DNA of 64,000 bases from Brachycybe producta (lineage: Eukaryota; Arthropoda; Diplopoda; Playtdesmida; Andrognathidae), in contig JAUPFP010000020.1 in assembly GCA_036925085.1 (NCBI GenBank), forward strand, positions 1,500,001 to 1,564,000, written 5' to 3'. Position numbers and translations under genes: made by a program. Positions 9,987 through 21,571 of this stretch are shown here, in pieces. The notes below the pieces were generated by a model that saw only the letters and a program-made list of their open reading frames with translations, had not been told where the DNA came from and did no database searches. The stretch's first letter is position 1. Every line of letters begins with the position of its first letter.

Positions 9987-12104
9987 TTAAAAATAAGACA
10001 ATCGTCCTAACAAAGAACTATTCACAGGAAGAGAATTCCATAGTCTAATAACATTAGGAAGAAAAGACCAAAAATATGCATCAGTCCTAGCCATTAATTC
10101 TTTGAAAGTTTTTGAATGCCCAAATCTACCTTTACGAGGATTTCTAGTTAGTAAACCATTAAGCAGGGTAATGTTATCACAAGACAGCAAACGTCCCAGA
10201 AGAGCGAGGCTTTGCTCATTTCTTCGGCCTGCTAATGATTCCCATTCTAGCTCTTGGAGCATAGACGATACGTGGTCAGTATACGCATACCGTGCCTTTA
10301 CAAATCTTGCAGCCCTACGCTGCACCATTTCTATTTCTTGTTTTAGATTATTTCTAAATGGGTTCCAAATTGGGGAACAATATTCTAAGATGGGTCTAAC
10401 TAGGGTAAAGTAACAGACCTTCTGTACATTTTCTTTACAATGTTTAAGGGTGCGTTGGACAAACCACAGCCTTTGATTAGCTTTGGCAACTGCTTTGGTT
10501 ATATGATCTTTCCAAAGCATGTCCTTGGACAAGGTTAAGCCAAGATATTTGATGGTATCAACATGGGTTAGCTGAACATCTCCCATTGTATAATCTGCCA
10601 TGAACGATTCTCGCTTTCGGAAAACTCCCATAACATTGCATTTACTCCTATTCAGTTGTAAATTCCACTCAGAGCACCACTCTTCAACACTGTCTTGATC
10701 TCTTTGGAGGACTTCACTATCCTCATTATCCCTAATCCTCCTGTAAACAACAGCATCATCTGCAAACAAACGCATCGTACTGTTGCATCTGTCTGCCAGA
10801 TCGTTTATGAACAGAAGGAAAAGCAGTGGTCCAAGAATGCTACCCTGAGGTACACCAGATGTTACTTTAGCCCAGTCTGACACAACACCATCAATTTGGA
10901 CTCGCTGTTGTCTATTTGATAAGAATGATGATGTCCACGAAATTACTTGTTTATTTAAGTTAAAAGTCATCATTCTTTTAATTAGTAGGGAATGCTTCAC
11001 TGTAGCAAATGCTTTTGCAAAATCTAAAAATACCAAGTCAAATTCGCTTTTACTATCCAAGCCAGATTGTATGTCTTGGATGAATAGTGCTAGCTGGGTA
11101 TTACATGATCTGCCTTTTTGAAAACCATGCTGGTTTTCATGAATTAATTTATGGTTTTTTAAATGCTTGATTGTATTAGAATAAATTATATGCTCGAGAG
11201 TTTTACAAACAATGGAGGTCAGAGAAATGGGTCTATAGTTCTTTGGACAATATTTATCTCCTGTTTTAAGAATTGGGCAGATATTTGCTTGCCTCCATGC
11301 CTTAGGCAGTATACCACTATCAAGGGAATCTTGGAAAAGTTTACTTAAAAAAGGGCTAACTTCTGTGGCCAGCTCCTTTAGCAATCTTGGCGAGATTTCA
11401 GCTGGACCAGCTGATTTATTAACATCTAGATTACAAAGCAAATTTTGTAATCCAGTGGAGTTTATGATTATATCAGGCATGACATGCGATAAGGTGCCAA
11501 GTTGTGGTTCCTCATTGCCATCATTAGCATGAAAGACACTTTGGAAATAATCGTTAAGTGTGCTTGCAATAACCTGTTTGTCAGTACAGACATCACCAAG
11601 TGGTGTTATAATTGAAGTTATATTATTTTGAATTTTGTTGAGATTTTTTACATATTTCCAGAACAACTTGGGATTTTTATGGAGTGATGCCCCTAAGACA
11701 TTATTAGTAAAGTTTAAGTGTTCTTTTATAAGCAAGCTTTTCACAAGACATCGCTGGGAATTAAACTGCAATTTAATAGTATCATTCATTTTAATCTTCA
11801 TTTTAGATCTAAATTTGCGTTGTTTACGAAGAGCGCGGCATATCTCAGTGGTGTACCAAATTGGTTCCAAGCTTGATTTTACATTTTTGAATGGGATGAA
11901 TTTATTTATGCCATTAGAAATGACACTGACAAACAATGACCACTGTTGGTTTACATCTTTTGATAGTCCACTTTTATTTTTATTTTTCAGCTCATTTGTT
12001 ACAAAGAGCTTAAAATTAGCCCAATCAGCTTTATTGTACTGTAGGACTTTTCGGGGAGCTGATTGGAGTTTTTCGAATTGGGTGGCAAATTCTAAGTAAA
12101 TCAT
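9987..12104 (-). CDS. LINE reverse transcriptase
   Basis: An uninterrupted 705-residue ORF. RT motifs appear in order: NYRPISLTSIVCK, QHGFQKGRSC, VFLDFAKAF (motif A Asp), SGVPQGSILGPLLFLLFINDL, RLFADDAVVY (motif C FADD) and KYLGLTLS. A C-terminal region with YCSPIWNP and VQRRAARFV is typical of LINE RTs. It would copy element RNA at a nicked target site. The endonuclease that belongs to the same polyprotein lies upstream but is broken by stops, so the element is probably dead although the RT frame is intact. The start codon is uncertain because the real protein should continue upstream into the endonuclease. Confidence 0.85.
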   Translation of the reverse strand: MIYLEFATQFEKLQSAPRKVLQYNKADWANFKLFVTNELKNKNKSGLSKDVNQQWSLFVSVISNGINKFIPFKNVKSSLEPIWYTTEICRALRKQRKFRSKMKIKMNDTIKLQFNSQRCLVKSLLIKEHLNFTNNVLGASLHKNPKLFWKYVKNLNKIQNNITSIITPLGDVCTDKQVIASTLNDYFQSVFHANDGNEEPQLGTLSHVMPDIIINSTGLQNLLCNLDVNKSAGPAEISPRLLKELATEVSPFLSKLFQDSLDSGILPKAWRQANICPILKTGDKYCPKNYRPISLTSIVCKTLEHIIYSNTIKHLKNHKLIHENQHGFQKGRSCNTQLALFIQDIQSGLDSKSEFDLVFLDFAKAFATVKHSLLIKRMMTFNLNKQVISWTSSFLSNRQQRVQIDGVVSDWAKVTSGVPQGSILGPLLFLLFINDLADRCNSTMRLFADDAVVYRRIRDNEDSEVLQRDQDSVEEWCSEWNLQLNRSKCNVMGVFRKRESFMADYTMGDVQLTHVDTIKYLGLTLSKDMLWKDHITKAVAKANQRLWFVQRTLKHCKENVQKVCYFTLVRPILEYCSPIWNPFRNNLKQEIEMVQRRAARFVKARYAYTDHVSSMLQELEWESLAGRRNEQSLALLGRLLSCDNITLLNGLLTRNPRKGRFGHSKTFKELMARTDAYFWSFLPNVIRLWNSLPVNSSLLGRLSYF

Positions 12105-12760
12105 TTTGTGATTGCTTATGCCATCAGCAATTTCAATTGATTTGGCATTTTCTGGGGTTTGTAAAAACTAAATCTAGAATATTAGCTGTTGTATTGGTGC
12201 AGCGTGTAGGGGTTTGCACTAGTTGATCCAGGGAATATGTGCATACACTAACAAGCAGTATATTTATTAATTTTTTACAAGAGCACTGGGAGTCAACAGT
12301 ATAATTTTTCCAATTTATTTCTGGAAGGTTAAAATCCCCACCAATGAGAACTGATGCATGTTTGTGGGTAGAAAATAAGGAATCTAAACATTTTCTAAAT
12401 TGGAGTAATTCCTCCTCGTCACTTGAAGGTGTGCGATAGAATGAAAAAAAAATTTTTCTCCCATTATGAAGTGAAATGCTACAACAAACTACCTCACAAT
12501 CACCTTCATAAGCAGGTTCTCTTTTTGATGTAAGGTTTTTATTGATAGCAAGAAATACACCTCCACCTTAAGTTCCGATCTTTTCAAAATATGTTAAATT
12601 GTTGGGGGAAAACCTCCGCGGATGAAACATCTTCAGTTAGCCATGATTCACTACCAAAGATAATGTCGGGATTATTGCTTTCTATAGCTTCTCTAAACTG
12701 AATTACTTTATTTTTTATACTTCTGCAATTGATTATTAACATTTTTAAAGATTTATTTAT
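12105..12760 (-). pseudogene. LINE endonuclease region, interrupted
   Basis: On the minus strand from about 12760 the reading begins with LKMLIINCRSIKNKV followed by NPDIIFGSESWL. These are the first two conserved blocks of an APE-type endonuclease (Asn, and Glu in the SESWL position). Downstream stops, for example around 12150-12180, break the frame before the RT ORF. It is seen as a decayed 5' half of the element at 9890-12870. Confidence 0.7.
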
Positions 12761-12861
12761 AAGCTTGTTTTCTTTTTTGGTCAGAAGAACTGTCTTAGAA
12801 GAAATTTTTTTGTTAGAAAGTTGGGTTTCTTTTTGAATAATTATTTTAGGTACAGGACGTT

Positions 12862-15000
12862 TGATGTCCCGACGACGGTGACAGGCGTCCGCAGTTTTCT
12901 CGGACTTGCCGTTACTATCGAAGGTTCATCAAGGACTTCACCAAGGTGGCAAGGCGTTTGCATGATCTGACGAAGAAGGATGCATCCTTCGAGTGGTCAG
13001 ATCAGTGCAAACTAGCGTTTGCTCGGTTAAAGGCATTTTTAACCGAAGCGCCGGTACTCACCATGTTCGATCCTTGTGGTGAGATAATGATACATACTGA
13101 CGCTAGTGGGTACGGCTTGGGAGTCGTAGTCTACCAGAAGTTATCGGAGGACAATGTCCCCCGTGTTCTGGCCTACGCAAGCCGGCTCATGAAAGGAGCG
13201 GAAACACGGTATTCGGTCACCGAGCAGGAGTGCTTGGCGGTCATGTTTGCCGTGGGTAAATTCCGTCCATACCTCTTTAACCGGGAGTTCGTGATCGTAA
13301 TGGATCTCCATGCTCTTTGCTATCTGCAGACAGCCAATAACCTGCAAGGCAGGTTGGGGCGTTGGCAGATGCAACTACAAAGAGTACCGGGTTTAAGGTT
13401 GAGCACAGGAAGGGAACACTGCATGTGGATGCTGACGCTTTGAGTCGGTATCCTGTTCGTGATGTGGCAGACCTTTCCTTGCCTGAATTCATCTAAACCG
13501 ACGTAGGTGAGGTGCTTTACCATATCTGTTCCGAGGTGGATTGGGTCAATGAGCAAGTGGCCGATGGCTGGTGCTCCAAGGTGAAGAGTGAAATCTTCCG
13601 TGACCACAACTCGAACCTCAGGTTCAAGTTCGTGGTGGCAGACGACTTGTTGTTTGCCATCAGGTCCATCCAGGATTGGTTGAGAACTGTACTGGTAGTT
13701 CCAAAGTCATGCAGGGCTTTCTGTCTAAGGAAGCTACATGATGTTCCCGAAGCTGGTCACTTCGGGATGTTTAAGACCTACCAGAGACTGCGCTCACGCT
13801 TCTACTGGATAGGCATGAAGCGGGACACGGCCGAATATGTTAAGTCATGTTTGGTGTGTCAAAGAGCGCGACAGTTCGCTCGAAGTCAGGGATTTCTCCA
13901 ACCGATTGTGCCGGAGTACCCAGATGATACCTGGGAAATGGACTTCGTTGGACCGTTTTCTGCCTCCGTGGGTGGAGTCACCTATGTCTTAATCATGGTT
14001 GACTTATTTCACCCGTTACGGTGTGGCAAGGGCGGTACGAAGGGCCACGGCCGCCTGTGTTGTGAAATATCTGAAGGACGAGATCCTTTCGGTGTATGGC
14101 ACGCCGAAAACTCTTGTTTCGGATCGTAGGTCTCAGTTATCCAGCAAAGTCCTGCTGAAGTTCCGGGAGCGCTATAATATAGCACACCACTTGACGACGG
14201 CGTACCATCTGCAAGCTAATGGGCTTACGGAGCGTACGAACAAGACCGTAATGGAAACCATCAAGCGGTACCTTGATCTCCTCAAGGAACAGCGTAATTG
14301 GTGGGACAAATTATGGCCCCCCGTGTGGGCTTATAACACAGCTGTCCAGGAGAATACACAGGTCTCTCCGTATCAGTTGTTGTTTGGCCGTGAGCTTCGG
14401 TTGGAGATTGATAACCTCCTTCCGAACAGTCCAGTCCGCGACTTGCCTGACCAGCAAGCCGTGGAAGATTTTGACGGCTGCTCAAAGAAGGCAAAAAGAT
14501 CGGTATGACGCTGGCCGTGTGGAGCCTCCTCTGTATCAGCCTCGAGATCAGGTGTGGATAAGAGATCAGGCTGGGAAGCTCGGCCAGACGAAGAAATGGA
14601 GCTTGGCTTATAAAGCTGAGAGGGTACGGTGGTCGCGTGGTATTCTGACCTAATCTACGAGATAGAGTTCGTAGACGGGTATGGTCGAAAGGTGCGCGAC
14701 CGGTTTCATGTCGGTAACCTGAAGCCGTACATACCCACCTGCACTGTGAGAGAGGAAGATGGACTTGGTGTCTCTGACACCTCCTCCGATGCAGGCAGCG
14801 ATGCCACGGAGGCTTCGGCGAGAAGCAATATGACTCCGGCACCAAAGCCACTGTCTGTTTCTTCGCAGGAGTCTACCGACTCTGAGGTGGATAACCCCCC
14901 TCCTCCTCAGTATAATTTCCGTCCGCGGAGACTGAGGGTGTTTGAGGTGGGTGGGTTTGAGCCTCGAGCAGGAAGTCTTACGGTTTGGGGTACCCTGTAG
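12862..15000 (+). pseudogene. Ty3/gypsy pol, 3' part (RT end, RNase H, integrase)
   Basis: Translation fragments show the gypsy RT thumb (VRSFLGLA, then RRFIKDFTKVARRLH after a 1-nt shift), RNase H (IHTDASGYGLG, RYSVTEQECLAV), and an integrase with an HHCC zinc site (H near HDVPEAGHF, CLVCQRAR), catalytic Asp in TWEMDFVGPF, Asp in LVSDRRSQL and Glu in LTERTNKTV. The end has FHVGNLKPY and the YNFRPRRL box usual at gypsy pol C termini. Frames change at about 12905, 13440, 14020, 14500 and 14640, and the protease plus most of RT are missing, cut by the LINE. It is a dead element. Confidence 0.85.
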
Positions 15001-15744
15001 GTGTCCCTACCGTGGTGGGAGAGAGCCGGCAGTCTGCTACTGTGGGCGGACGGCTGGGAGAGGAGGCGGCCGGACATTGCGGTGTTTGGGGCCCGCCACG
15101 ACTTCGGTAGAAACCAAGGGCGGCCCATCACCAGGTGTCCGGCCAAAGGTCCGACAAAATCGGTCCGTGGACGGAGAAATCCGTCCGTAAAACCCTCCAT
15201 GAAATCTCCAATTACCGTCAATGTAAGAGAATTGATGGTAAATGTCTCTACCCACCAGTTCCAGTCTTGGTGTAGGAGAATTCGCCGTGTGTCGGCCCCT
15301 AAAAAGGCAGATAACGGTGAAATCTCCATGGTGACCATGCATGAGGCGGCTGATGATGTTTTAGCCGCTACTGCACGGCCATTAGCCGCTAAGACGGTGA
15401 ATTTGGCGGCTAGGCGCCATATTGTTTGGAGAAAAAACAAAGAACGCCGGCCACACGTGGGGTTAAAAAACCCAAAATTCACCATCAAAGCGGCAGCACA
15501 AGGCTGGAAAAAGAGGGCATCGTGAAAAAAGTAAGTCCCTCTAAGGAAATTTCCTTCTCCTGCCTGTTGGCAGTTCTTTTTTCTGTGTTAACAGTGTGTT
15601 TTACGGTCAATGACCGTTTACACACGTGGTGGGAGTGGTTTCGCCGCCATGACTGTTGTCATGGTGGCCAAACCACTACGGAAAGCACTTTTCCGGCGGG
15701 TTCAGCCCGTCCGAGCGCCGTTTCGCTTGGGGATTCCCAAGTTT
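15001..15744 (+). other. GC-rich retroelement non-coding stretch
   Basis: This follows the pol stop codon and precedes a tandem repeat. It begins with a purine-rich GGGAGAGGAGGCGGCCGG near 15055-15072 that could be a polypurine tract, and is rich in ACCGT/ACGGT words like the LTR-like region at 19205-19945. I see no conserved protein. It may be an LTR or leader, but I could not match it base by base to another copy. Confidence 0.3.
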
Positions 15745-16170
15745 GACGGTGTTCGGACGGTAGAATCCCGCCAGAAAGGGGTTTTCACCGTTCGAAGGCG
15801 GTAAAACACGGTTTTGTCCGTGAATTGCCGACTTTGGACGGTGGAAACGGCATTTTGCACGGTAGAAGTCCGTGCAATGCCCTTTCTGACGGTAGGAACT
15901 CGGAGAAAGGGTGTTTTCACCGTCCGAAGGCGGTTAGCCATGGTTTTTACCGTGGTTTACCGACTTTGGACGGTGGAAACTGCGATTCGCACGGTGAAAG
16001 TCCGTGGAATACCCTTTCCACCGGTTCCGAAAGGGGGAAAAGTGGTTTTCACCGTACGAAGGCGGTAAAACACGGTTCTGACCGTGAATTACCGACTTTG
16101 GACGGTGAAAACGGGAATTCTCACGGTGAAAGCCCGTGGAGTTCACTTTTCCACGGTAAAAACATGTTTT
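15745..16170. repeat. ~131-bp tandem repeat rich in ACCGT/ACGGT
   Basis: About 3.3 units, each starting near GACTTTGGACGGTG (about 15832, 15965, 16096) and containing TTTTCACCGT, CGAAGGCGGT and CACGGT. The words ACCGT and ACGGT are reverse complements, so each unit can fold. It lies just upstream of the unknown retroelement ORF and probably forms its leader. Confidence 0.7.
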
Positions 16171-16479
16171 AACAGTTTGTTCCCTTTTGTCCAGGTCCGC
16201 CACGGAAAAGGAGGAAGACGACAGGAGTGGCCAACGGTCCCCCTCCCTCAGCCCGCTGCATCCTGGGGATGCAAGGCTGCTGGAGTCAGGGTCGGAGGGC
16301 TTCCCATCATCTGGCGGGCCGAAAACGGCTGACGCTACCGTGGAATCAGTTGATTCCCCGGCGGCAGAGGCCGTGGAAAGTCCGGAGTCTGCCCAGTCGA
16401 CTCCGACCGGTGTCGGAGCCTTCTGGGGCAGATACCTGCAGTCTCCCCCAGAGAAACGGCTGCTACCACCGTTCAGTCG

Positions 16480-18453
16480 GTGGCGGCGGTAGTTTCTCCA
16501 GTTGGAGAGACTGCAGAAGCGGGTGTAGATGTTGGGAAAGCAGCTACCGGTGTGGTAACCGCTAGTACCCCGGAACCCGGGTCTCTGGCTGTTCGAGACC
16601 TCCTAGACTGGTCTAGGGTGGTCGAGGACAGTGAGGACGTCTCCTTGGGAGCGTCCTTAGTCATAGACACGGAGATGGAGGTCGAAACCACCGTTGATTC
16701 GGTGGTTGATGCCTCAAGGCAGTGGCAGAGTCATAATGCCTCTTCAGAGGGCTCTTCGGAGTCTGACGGGAGTAGTTCGACCTCCGAGGGTAAACCGTCT
16801 GGAACGGGATCCCCCGGAGTTCTTCTCGCCGATCCAATGTTTTTGGAGGCCGTGGCTGAGTTCTTGGCCGAAGAAGAAGGCCGCTTGGATCGGTTAGATG
16901 AAGCTAGACGGGACATGGTTCAGGAAGGTGGCTTCCTGGTCGGGGACCGTGGATTCTTCATCGGGGAGATTCCCACCGTGCAGGCGAGGAAGGACGGTGC
17001 AAAGAAGCGCAAGAAGAAGTCCGGAGCCGCACGGATCACTGCTAGGGCCAAGGCTCTCGCAGAGAGTGAGGCTAAGTTCAATTCCAAGGAGGAGGCGTTG
17101 AAGAAGTTCACGCCTGCTCTAGGGCTTCGAGCCGAAACTCTCGCCTGCCCTGACGGTTGTCCAGGGGCTGCTCGGCCGGAGAAGCCGGCTGCTGTATCGG
17201 GTCCGCCCGAGGCAGTAGCTGGCAGCTCCAGCTGGCAGTCGGACAACCCGAAGAGGGACCGGAGAGCGGAGAAGAAGGCGACTCAGCCTCCAGTACCCGC
17301 TCCCGGTAAAACGGGACAATCTGTGAGTGGTGGTGGTGGCAAGGGACAAAAAAGGTCCCGCCCTCACACCCCACCAGTTGCCGGAAGCTCAAGAGGCAAG
17401 AAGGCCAGGTCCTCAGGTCAAGGAAAATCCTTCAAACCTCGGAAGCCCGAGAGCTTGGAGGACAAGCTCAAGTGGCTTCAGGCTCAAACAGCAAGCTTGC
17501 ACCGACAGATCGATTGTGCGGTCGGTGCAAGTGAGTGACAGGAGTTTGAGCGCCGGGCTAAGGAGTTTCCTCCCCTGCAGGGGATACCCACCCGGAGCCC
17601 GCTCAAAACAGGGGAACCTCCTGTCGGTCGTGGCATCCCGCCTATTGCGAGTGCCACGACCATCGCTGGCCAGAAGCGAATCGCCGAGAGGCAGGCGATG
17701 CAGGCTCCCAGTGCACCAGCCCATGGTGCGGAAGCCAAAGCTACTAGTGGCAAGAGTCATCCGACTCTTGCACCGAAGGAGAAGCCTCTCCTTCGGGATG
17801 GTCGAGGAAGATTTGTCTCCGGGCAATCATCCTTGGCTAAGGGTACTTCTACGAAGAAGAGTATGGCTCCAGCCGGAAAACCTTCAAAAAAGGAGTCTGA
17901 GAGGGTGAAGGGGGCTAACCACCCGCCTACGCCTGACCGGCCCAGTAAGTCGTCGGGGTCAGTTAAGTCTGACACGACGCATGGTCAACCTTCCTCTCAC
18001 GGGAAGAAAAAGAAAAAAAAGGACCGTAAAAAGTCCAAGCGTGAGAGGAAGGGGAGTCCGACACCCTCCAGGAGTAGCCGCCAGGGAGCCGAAACTGGAG
18101 GCATCGTGGCGGAAAAGAAGTCCCGGCGTGCTCAGGCAGGCACGCCGGCCGGGAGTCATCCGGTCCATACCCGTCCTGTTGAGGCGGCGCGGATGGATGG
18201 TAGGTCGATGCGCGACGTTTTGGTCGGCACGCCTCCATCCTCCCCGAAGGTGGATGTGGTCTCAAGCCTGCGGGCTCGAGCGGTGGGAACCTTGCACTGT
18301 GTGACTTTGCCCTCACCTAAGGGCGAAGGAACCTCGGTGGCAGGAGTCAGTGTTCCCCCAAGACGTGACCCCCAGTGGGGGTACACCCTTCTCTCCGGTC
18401 CATGGCGGCGGGGTATTCGATACCCTAGGACCAGAAACGTCAACCTCCCCTAG
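16480..18453 (+). pseudogene. Unknown retroelement ORF, interrupted
   Basis: Two open blocks (16480-17538 and 17698-18453) are in the same frame, separated only by a stop at 17536-17538 and the codons after it, so they are one ORF of about 658 codons. The protein is acidic/Ser-rich at first, then Lys/Arg/Pro/Ser-rich (KKRKKKSG near residue 175, RKKSKRERKG later), and so largely disordered. No zinc knuckle or protease is visible. After 18453 the reading continues in other frames to about 19039 with a more ordered region (LGLWQDQPGMEG, LLGCDLGGMAGQFI, RLRGTVFDTGFGW). The second copy at 7640-9589 shares these blocks. It may be a gag-like or extra ORF of a gypsy element; I do not recognise it. 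Confidence 0.5.
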
Positions 18454-19039
18454 GCCTGAGGCCGAGGAACGACGTATTGGCGCATTGCCCCCGTATTCAG
18501 TTGCAGAGGTGTATCTGAATAACCGACTTGGTCTTTGGCAGGACCAGCCAGGAATGGAGGGTTGCCAATAACTTGGCTACTACCGTCTGGATGAGCCACT
18601 TCCAGAGCCGTGGGTAGCAAGGCTACCCACGGCAAGGCTACCGCCATACAACATGCGCCATGTGGTGGCGTTTGGTTGTGGAGGTTTTTCGGTAGTAATG
18701 GTCGTGAACCCGGTCCAGCAAACGTTTGCAATTCTGGATGTGGTGGGACTAGATGCCGGGATAGTTTGTCTAGCCTGGCGTGCAGCCCCACTCATCTAAC
18801 GTTTGCTGGGATGCGACCTAGGCGGTATGGCTGGACAGTTTATTACTCAGCCATTACCAGGGTGCGAAACCGAGCCCGCGGTTGCCCTGGTAGACCTCCT
18901 AACAAGTCGGACGCTTCGCACGCGTCCGCAACTCCAGGATATTTTTTTCGAGGAATTCCGAGCACTGGAGGAAAGCCGTCTTAGGGGGACGGTCTTCGAT
19001 ACTGGTTTTGGGTGGCGTAACACCCAGATGTGCCTGTGA
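18454..19039 (+). pseudogene. C-terminal region of the unknown retroelement ORF
   Basis: Frameshifted continuation of the ORF at 16480-18453. Conserved blocks shared with 8880-9420 include EVYLNNRLGLWQDQPGMEG, VVMVVNPVQQ, LLGCDLGGMAGQFI, ALVDLLTSR and FEEFRALEESRLRGTVFD. The preservation of these blocks in both copies suggests this region folds and was under selection. Internal stops (after GMEGCQ and in the APLI segment) show the copy is dead. Confidence 0.5.
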
Positions 19040-19204
19040 TGGGCTGCGGAGTGGATGGCTCCACTTTCGCGACACCGCCAGAGAAGCCGTCCGGTACCTA
19101 AGAAGGTCAGGTTCTGGGGAGCAATCCTGGCTGGCTCGACTGACCTATTCCCGAGACGGAACAGGGAAGTTGAGAGGATTGTGGCAACCTGGTCTGCTCA
19201 ATTT

Positions 19205-19945
19205 TAAATTTTTGATTGAGCAGACGAATTCCCTATGGTGGTCTTCCTGACAGCCACAGTAGGCTGTTGGGACGGACGCCATTTTGGTGCCAGCAGACCT
19301 CTCACCATGAAGTCTATGGGTGAGAGGTCAGATGTGACCTCTGTTCCCTCCAGGTGGAGTTGCCTGGAGGTTTCCTGTGGCCTGGTCAGCCACAGGATCT
19401 GGGCAGTGTTTTGTGGGCAGCTCTGGTGACTAGACCTGTGGGTGGAGGTCTGGGTGTGTCCGGCGTGTGGTCTTTGTTTTGCCTTGTTGGCCTTGTGGCC
19501 TTTTGTTTTGTATAGTGCCTGGCTGGTTGAATTAACCAGCCAGTTCTGTAAATATCACTGGTCATTTTACCATCGTTTTTCACCATAAGTGTATAATTAA
19601 ACACTTTATTTCATCACTTACTCTGTGTCGTGTGTTTTCTTGGGGTTTACCGTGGGAGGGTGGGTTTCCAGTTTGGGGAGACTCCACCGTCCATTTCCGT
19701 TCTCTTTCGGCCAGTAAATCGTGTCGGCTCACGGTGAAACTCCGGTTCACCGCGAGGCGGTGTGTCACCGTCGTGTTTCACCGTTGGGAAAGCTCCGCGC
19801 CGACACCACCCTAGGGGTGCACCGTGGGAGAGGCGGCTGCTGGTACGGTCCCGTCCCCGTCGTCGGAGCTTGGTCACCGGTAGGTAAGAGCGTTTTTGCG
19901 TTTTTATTTACCGCGTATTGTAACGGTCCGGCGGGACGTTACAAT
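19205..19945 (+). mobile_element. LTR-like 3' end of the retroelement
   Basis: A non-coding, GC-rich stretch directly after the last ORF block. It contains TATA-like AGTGTATAATTAAAC near 19589, ACCGT/CACCGT words, and ends in a palindrome TGTAACG...CGTTACA (19918-19942). Three clear hairpins lie inside: GACCTCTCACC with its complement near 19300-19333, CTGTGGCC/GGCCACAG-type near 19375-19395, and CTGGCTGGTT/AACCAGCCAG near 19520-19545. It is probably the U3-R-U5 of the element, but I found no second intact copy to set the ends. Confidence 0.4.
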
Positions 19946-20040
19946 ACAGAGTATTTATTATTACACACAGTTTTATCATGTATTTGTAAAACTAATGGAT
20001 GAATGAAACCTAAAAGAAAGTGAATATGTGTAATTACTAT

Positions 20041-20198
20041 TTGGACTAATGGGACCCATGAGATGGGATACATGAGACTGATAAGACCCATGGGATGGAA
20101 CCTGTGGGACTGATGGGATTTGTAAAACTGATGAGACCTGTGGGATTGATGGGACCCGTGGGACTGATGGGATGTGTGGGATGATGGGATGGGACCAA
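20041..20198. repeat. GGGACTGATGGGA-type minisatellite
   Basis: Degenerate units such as CCTGTGGGACTGATGGGA repeat 6-8 times. It is non-coding. The stretch 20200-20550 after it is AT-rich with nothing recognisable. Confidence 0.7.
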
Positions 20199-20558
20199 AT
20201 TTTTTTCCTATTTTTGGACTCTATATAATTTTAACACTATAATAGTGGGTCTTGAATATTTAATTCTCAAAGCTCCATGAGCAAAAGCTCCTTTATATTT
20301 GCACACTTTGCTGTGAACCAGTACAAATGGAGAGAATTAAAGCTAGTCCGAAAGCTTCATCAGCCAGTCTGCCCTTGAAGTTAGCTCACAAAATGATCTC
20401 TTTATGTTGAAACAGGCTTTTTAAACAAACATCTTGTTTTTCAGAAACATTGAAAAGTTTTAGTTCTATTTGAGTGATTTCATTTTTGCAAATTTTGCAT
20501 GATGCATTCACACATATAATCAGTTGATGACATTCAATAGTTTTTTATCTTCTTATAG

Positions 20559-20691
20559 GCGACCATATGACTTCAATAGTCCAAGCAGAAATTTCAAGAA
20601 CGATCTGCAAGCTGTGAAGGTTGGAAATGAGCAGCTTCTGAATGTGGCATACGGTATTACAACTCGTCAAAGTTTGAAAAAAATAAACTGA
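20559..20691 (+). CDS. Possible terminal exon, unknown gene
   Basis: A pyrimidine-rich acceptor (TTTTTTATCTTCTTATAG) precedes 43 open codons that read RPYDFNSPSRNFKNDLQAV and onward to SLKKIN and TGA at 20689-20691. An AATAAA lies about 65 bp later near 20755. Codon content and sharp acceptor suggest a last exon, but no upstream partner is visible and I do not recognise the protein. It could be a chance ORF. Confidence 0.35.
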
Positions 20692-21571
20692 CATTGTTCA
20701 CACAATTTTGGGCAGCTCATCATATTTTGTAATATGCGTCTTTTTTAAATAAGAAATAAAGCCTTTGAAATCACTTGAAATAATGGACTTAAAATTTGTC
20801 AATTAGGAAATTTTTACATTTTGAAATTTGAGTAGTTTATTAATTGCTACGTAACGGCATTTAAAAAGTTCTCGTTATTATGTTAGAAAACTATACTGAG
20901 TGAGCCTTACAAACCTAATTTTCAAAGTATGTTTTAGTGAAATGCGACAGTAAAAAAATTTTTTTTATCGTCATAGATACTACCAATTGTCGCTTCCACT
21001 ATTAATAATATGGATGGTTTTTTAAATACACAAAATGCAAAATTCCATATTTTTGCAGTAGTATAGTAAAACTCACATTTGCGTCACTTTTTTGTTGCAA
21101 CCAGAAGAACTTAGTTTTTTTAGGGGTGACCAAGAGAGGTAAAGATAAATGTTTTATGCTAGCAATTACTTGTATACCTGAGGAGATATCAGGAAAGTAT
21201 TTATGTTTGGGATTCAAAAAAATATTTTTTTTTATAAATGAAGTTTATTACATCTAAGTTTTATCTTATTCATTATGAATCTATCAACAATAATCGGTAT
21301 TGATGTTTACAAAATGACTAATCAGCCAGGACAATTCAGAAAAATAGCACTATACTATCAGGTGATGAATAAACTGAAAACAAGGACAAAGGGTAGCAAA
21401 CGAAGACGACGAAATCAAATTTTTGAAGTTTATCGGGAGTTCTATTCTGGTAGGCAAGAGGGGAAGATGGAGCAGGAAAGTCAACCATGTTAAGTTACCA
21501 GCAGACGGTTTCAGTTTTTTATTATTGTGTTAAGTGGTAAGAAGTGGTGTTCCCTCATTTCAACTTGCCTG

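Larger units (their letters stand above)
9890..12870 (-). mobile_element. Non-LTR retrotransposon (LINE), minus strand
   Basis: On the minus strand an APE-type endonuclease region (12760-12105, interrupted) precedes an intact reverse transcriptase ORF (12104-9987). The 3' end carries a short tandem tail of the TTGAA type (plus-strand ATTCAATTCAATTCAATT at 9894-9911), as in CR1/L2/jockey-like LINEs. Related copies lie at 40676-44315 and 50113-52925. It inserted against the truncated 5' side of a Ty3/gypsy pol. Clade assignment is open. Confidence 0.85.

Noticed and set aside
12946..13443. An intact retroviral-type gene
   Set aside because: The reading is only the RT end and RNase H of a gypsy pol with several frame changes and a missing 5' half.
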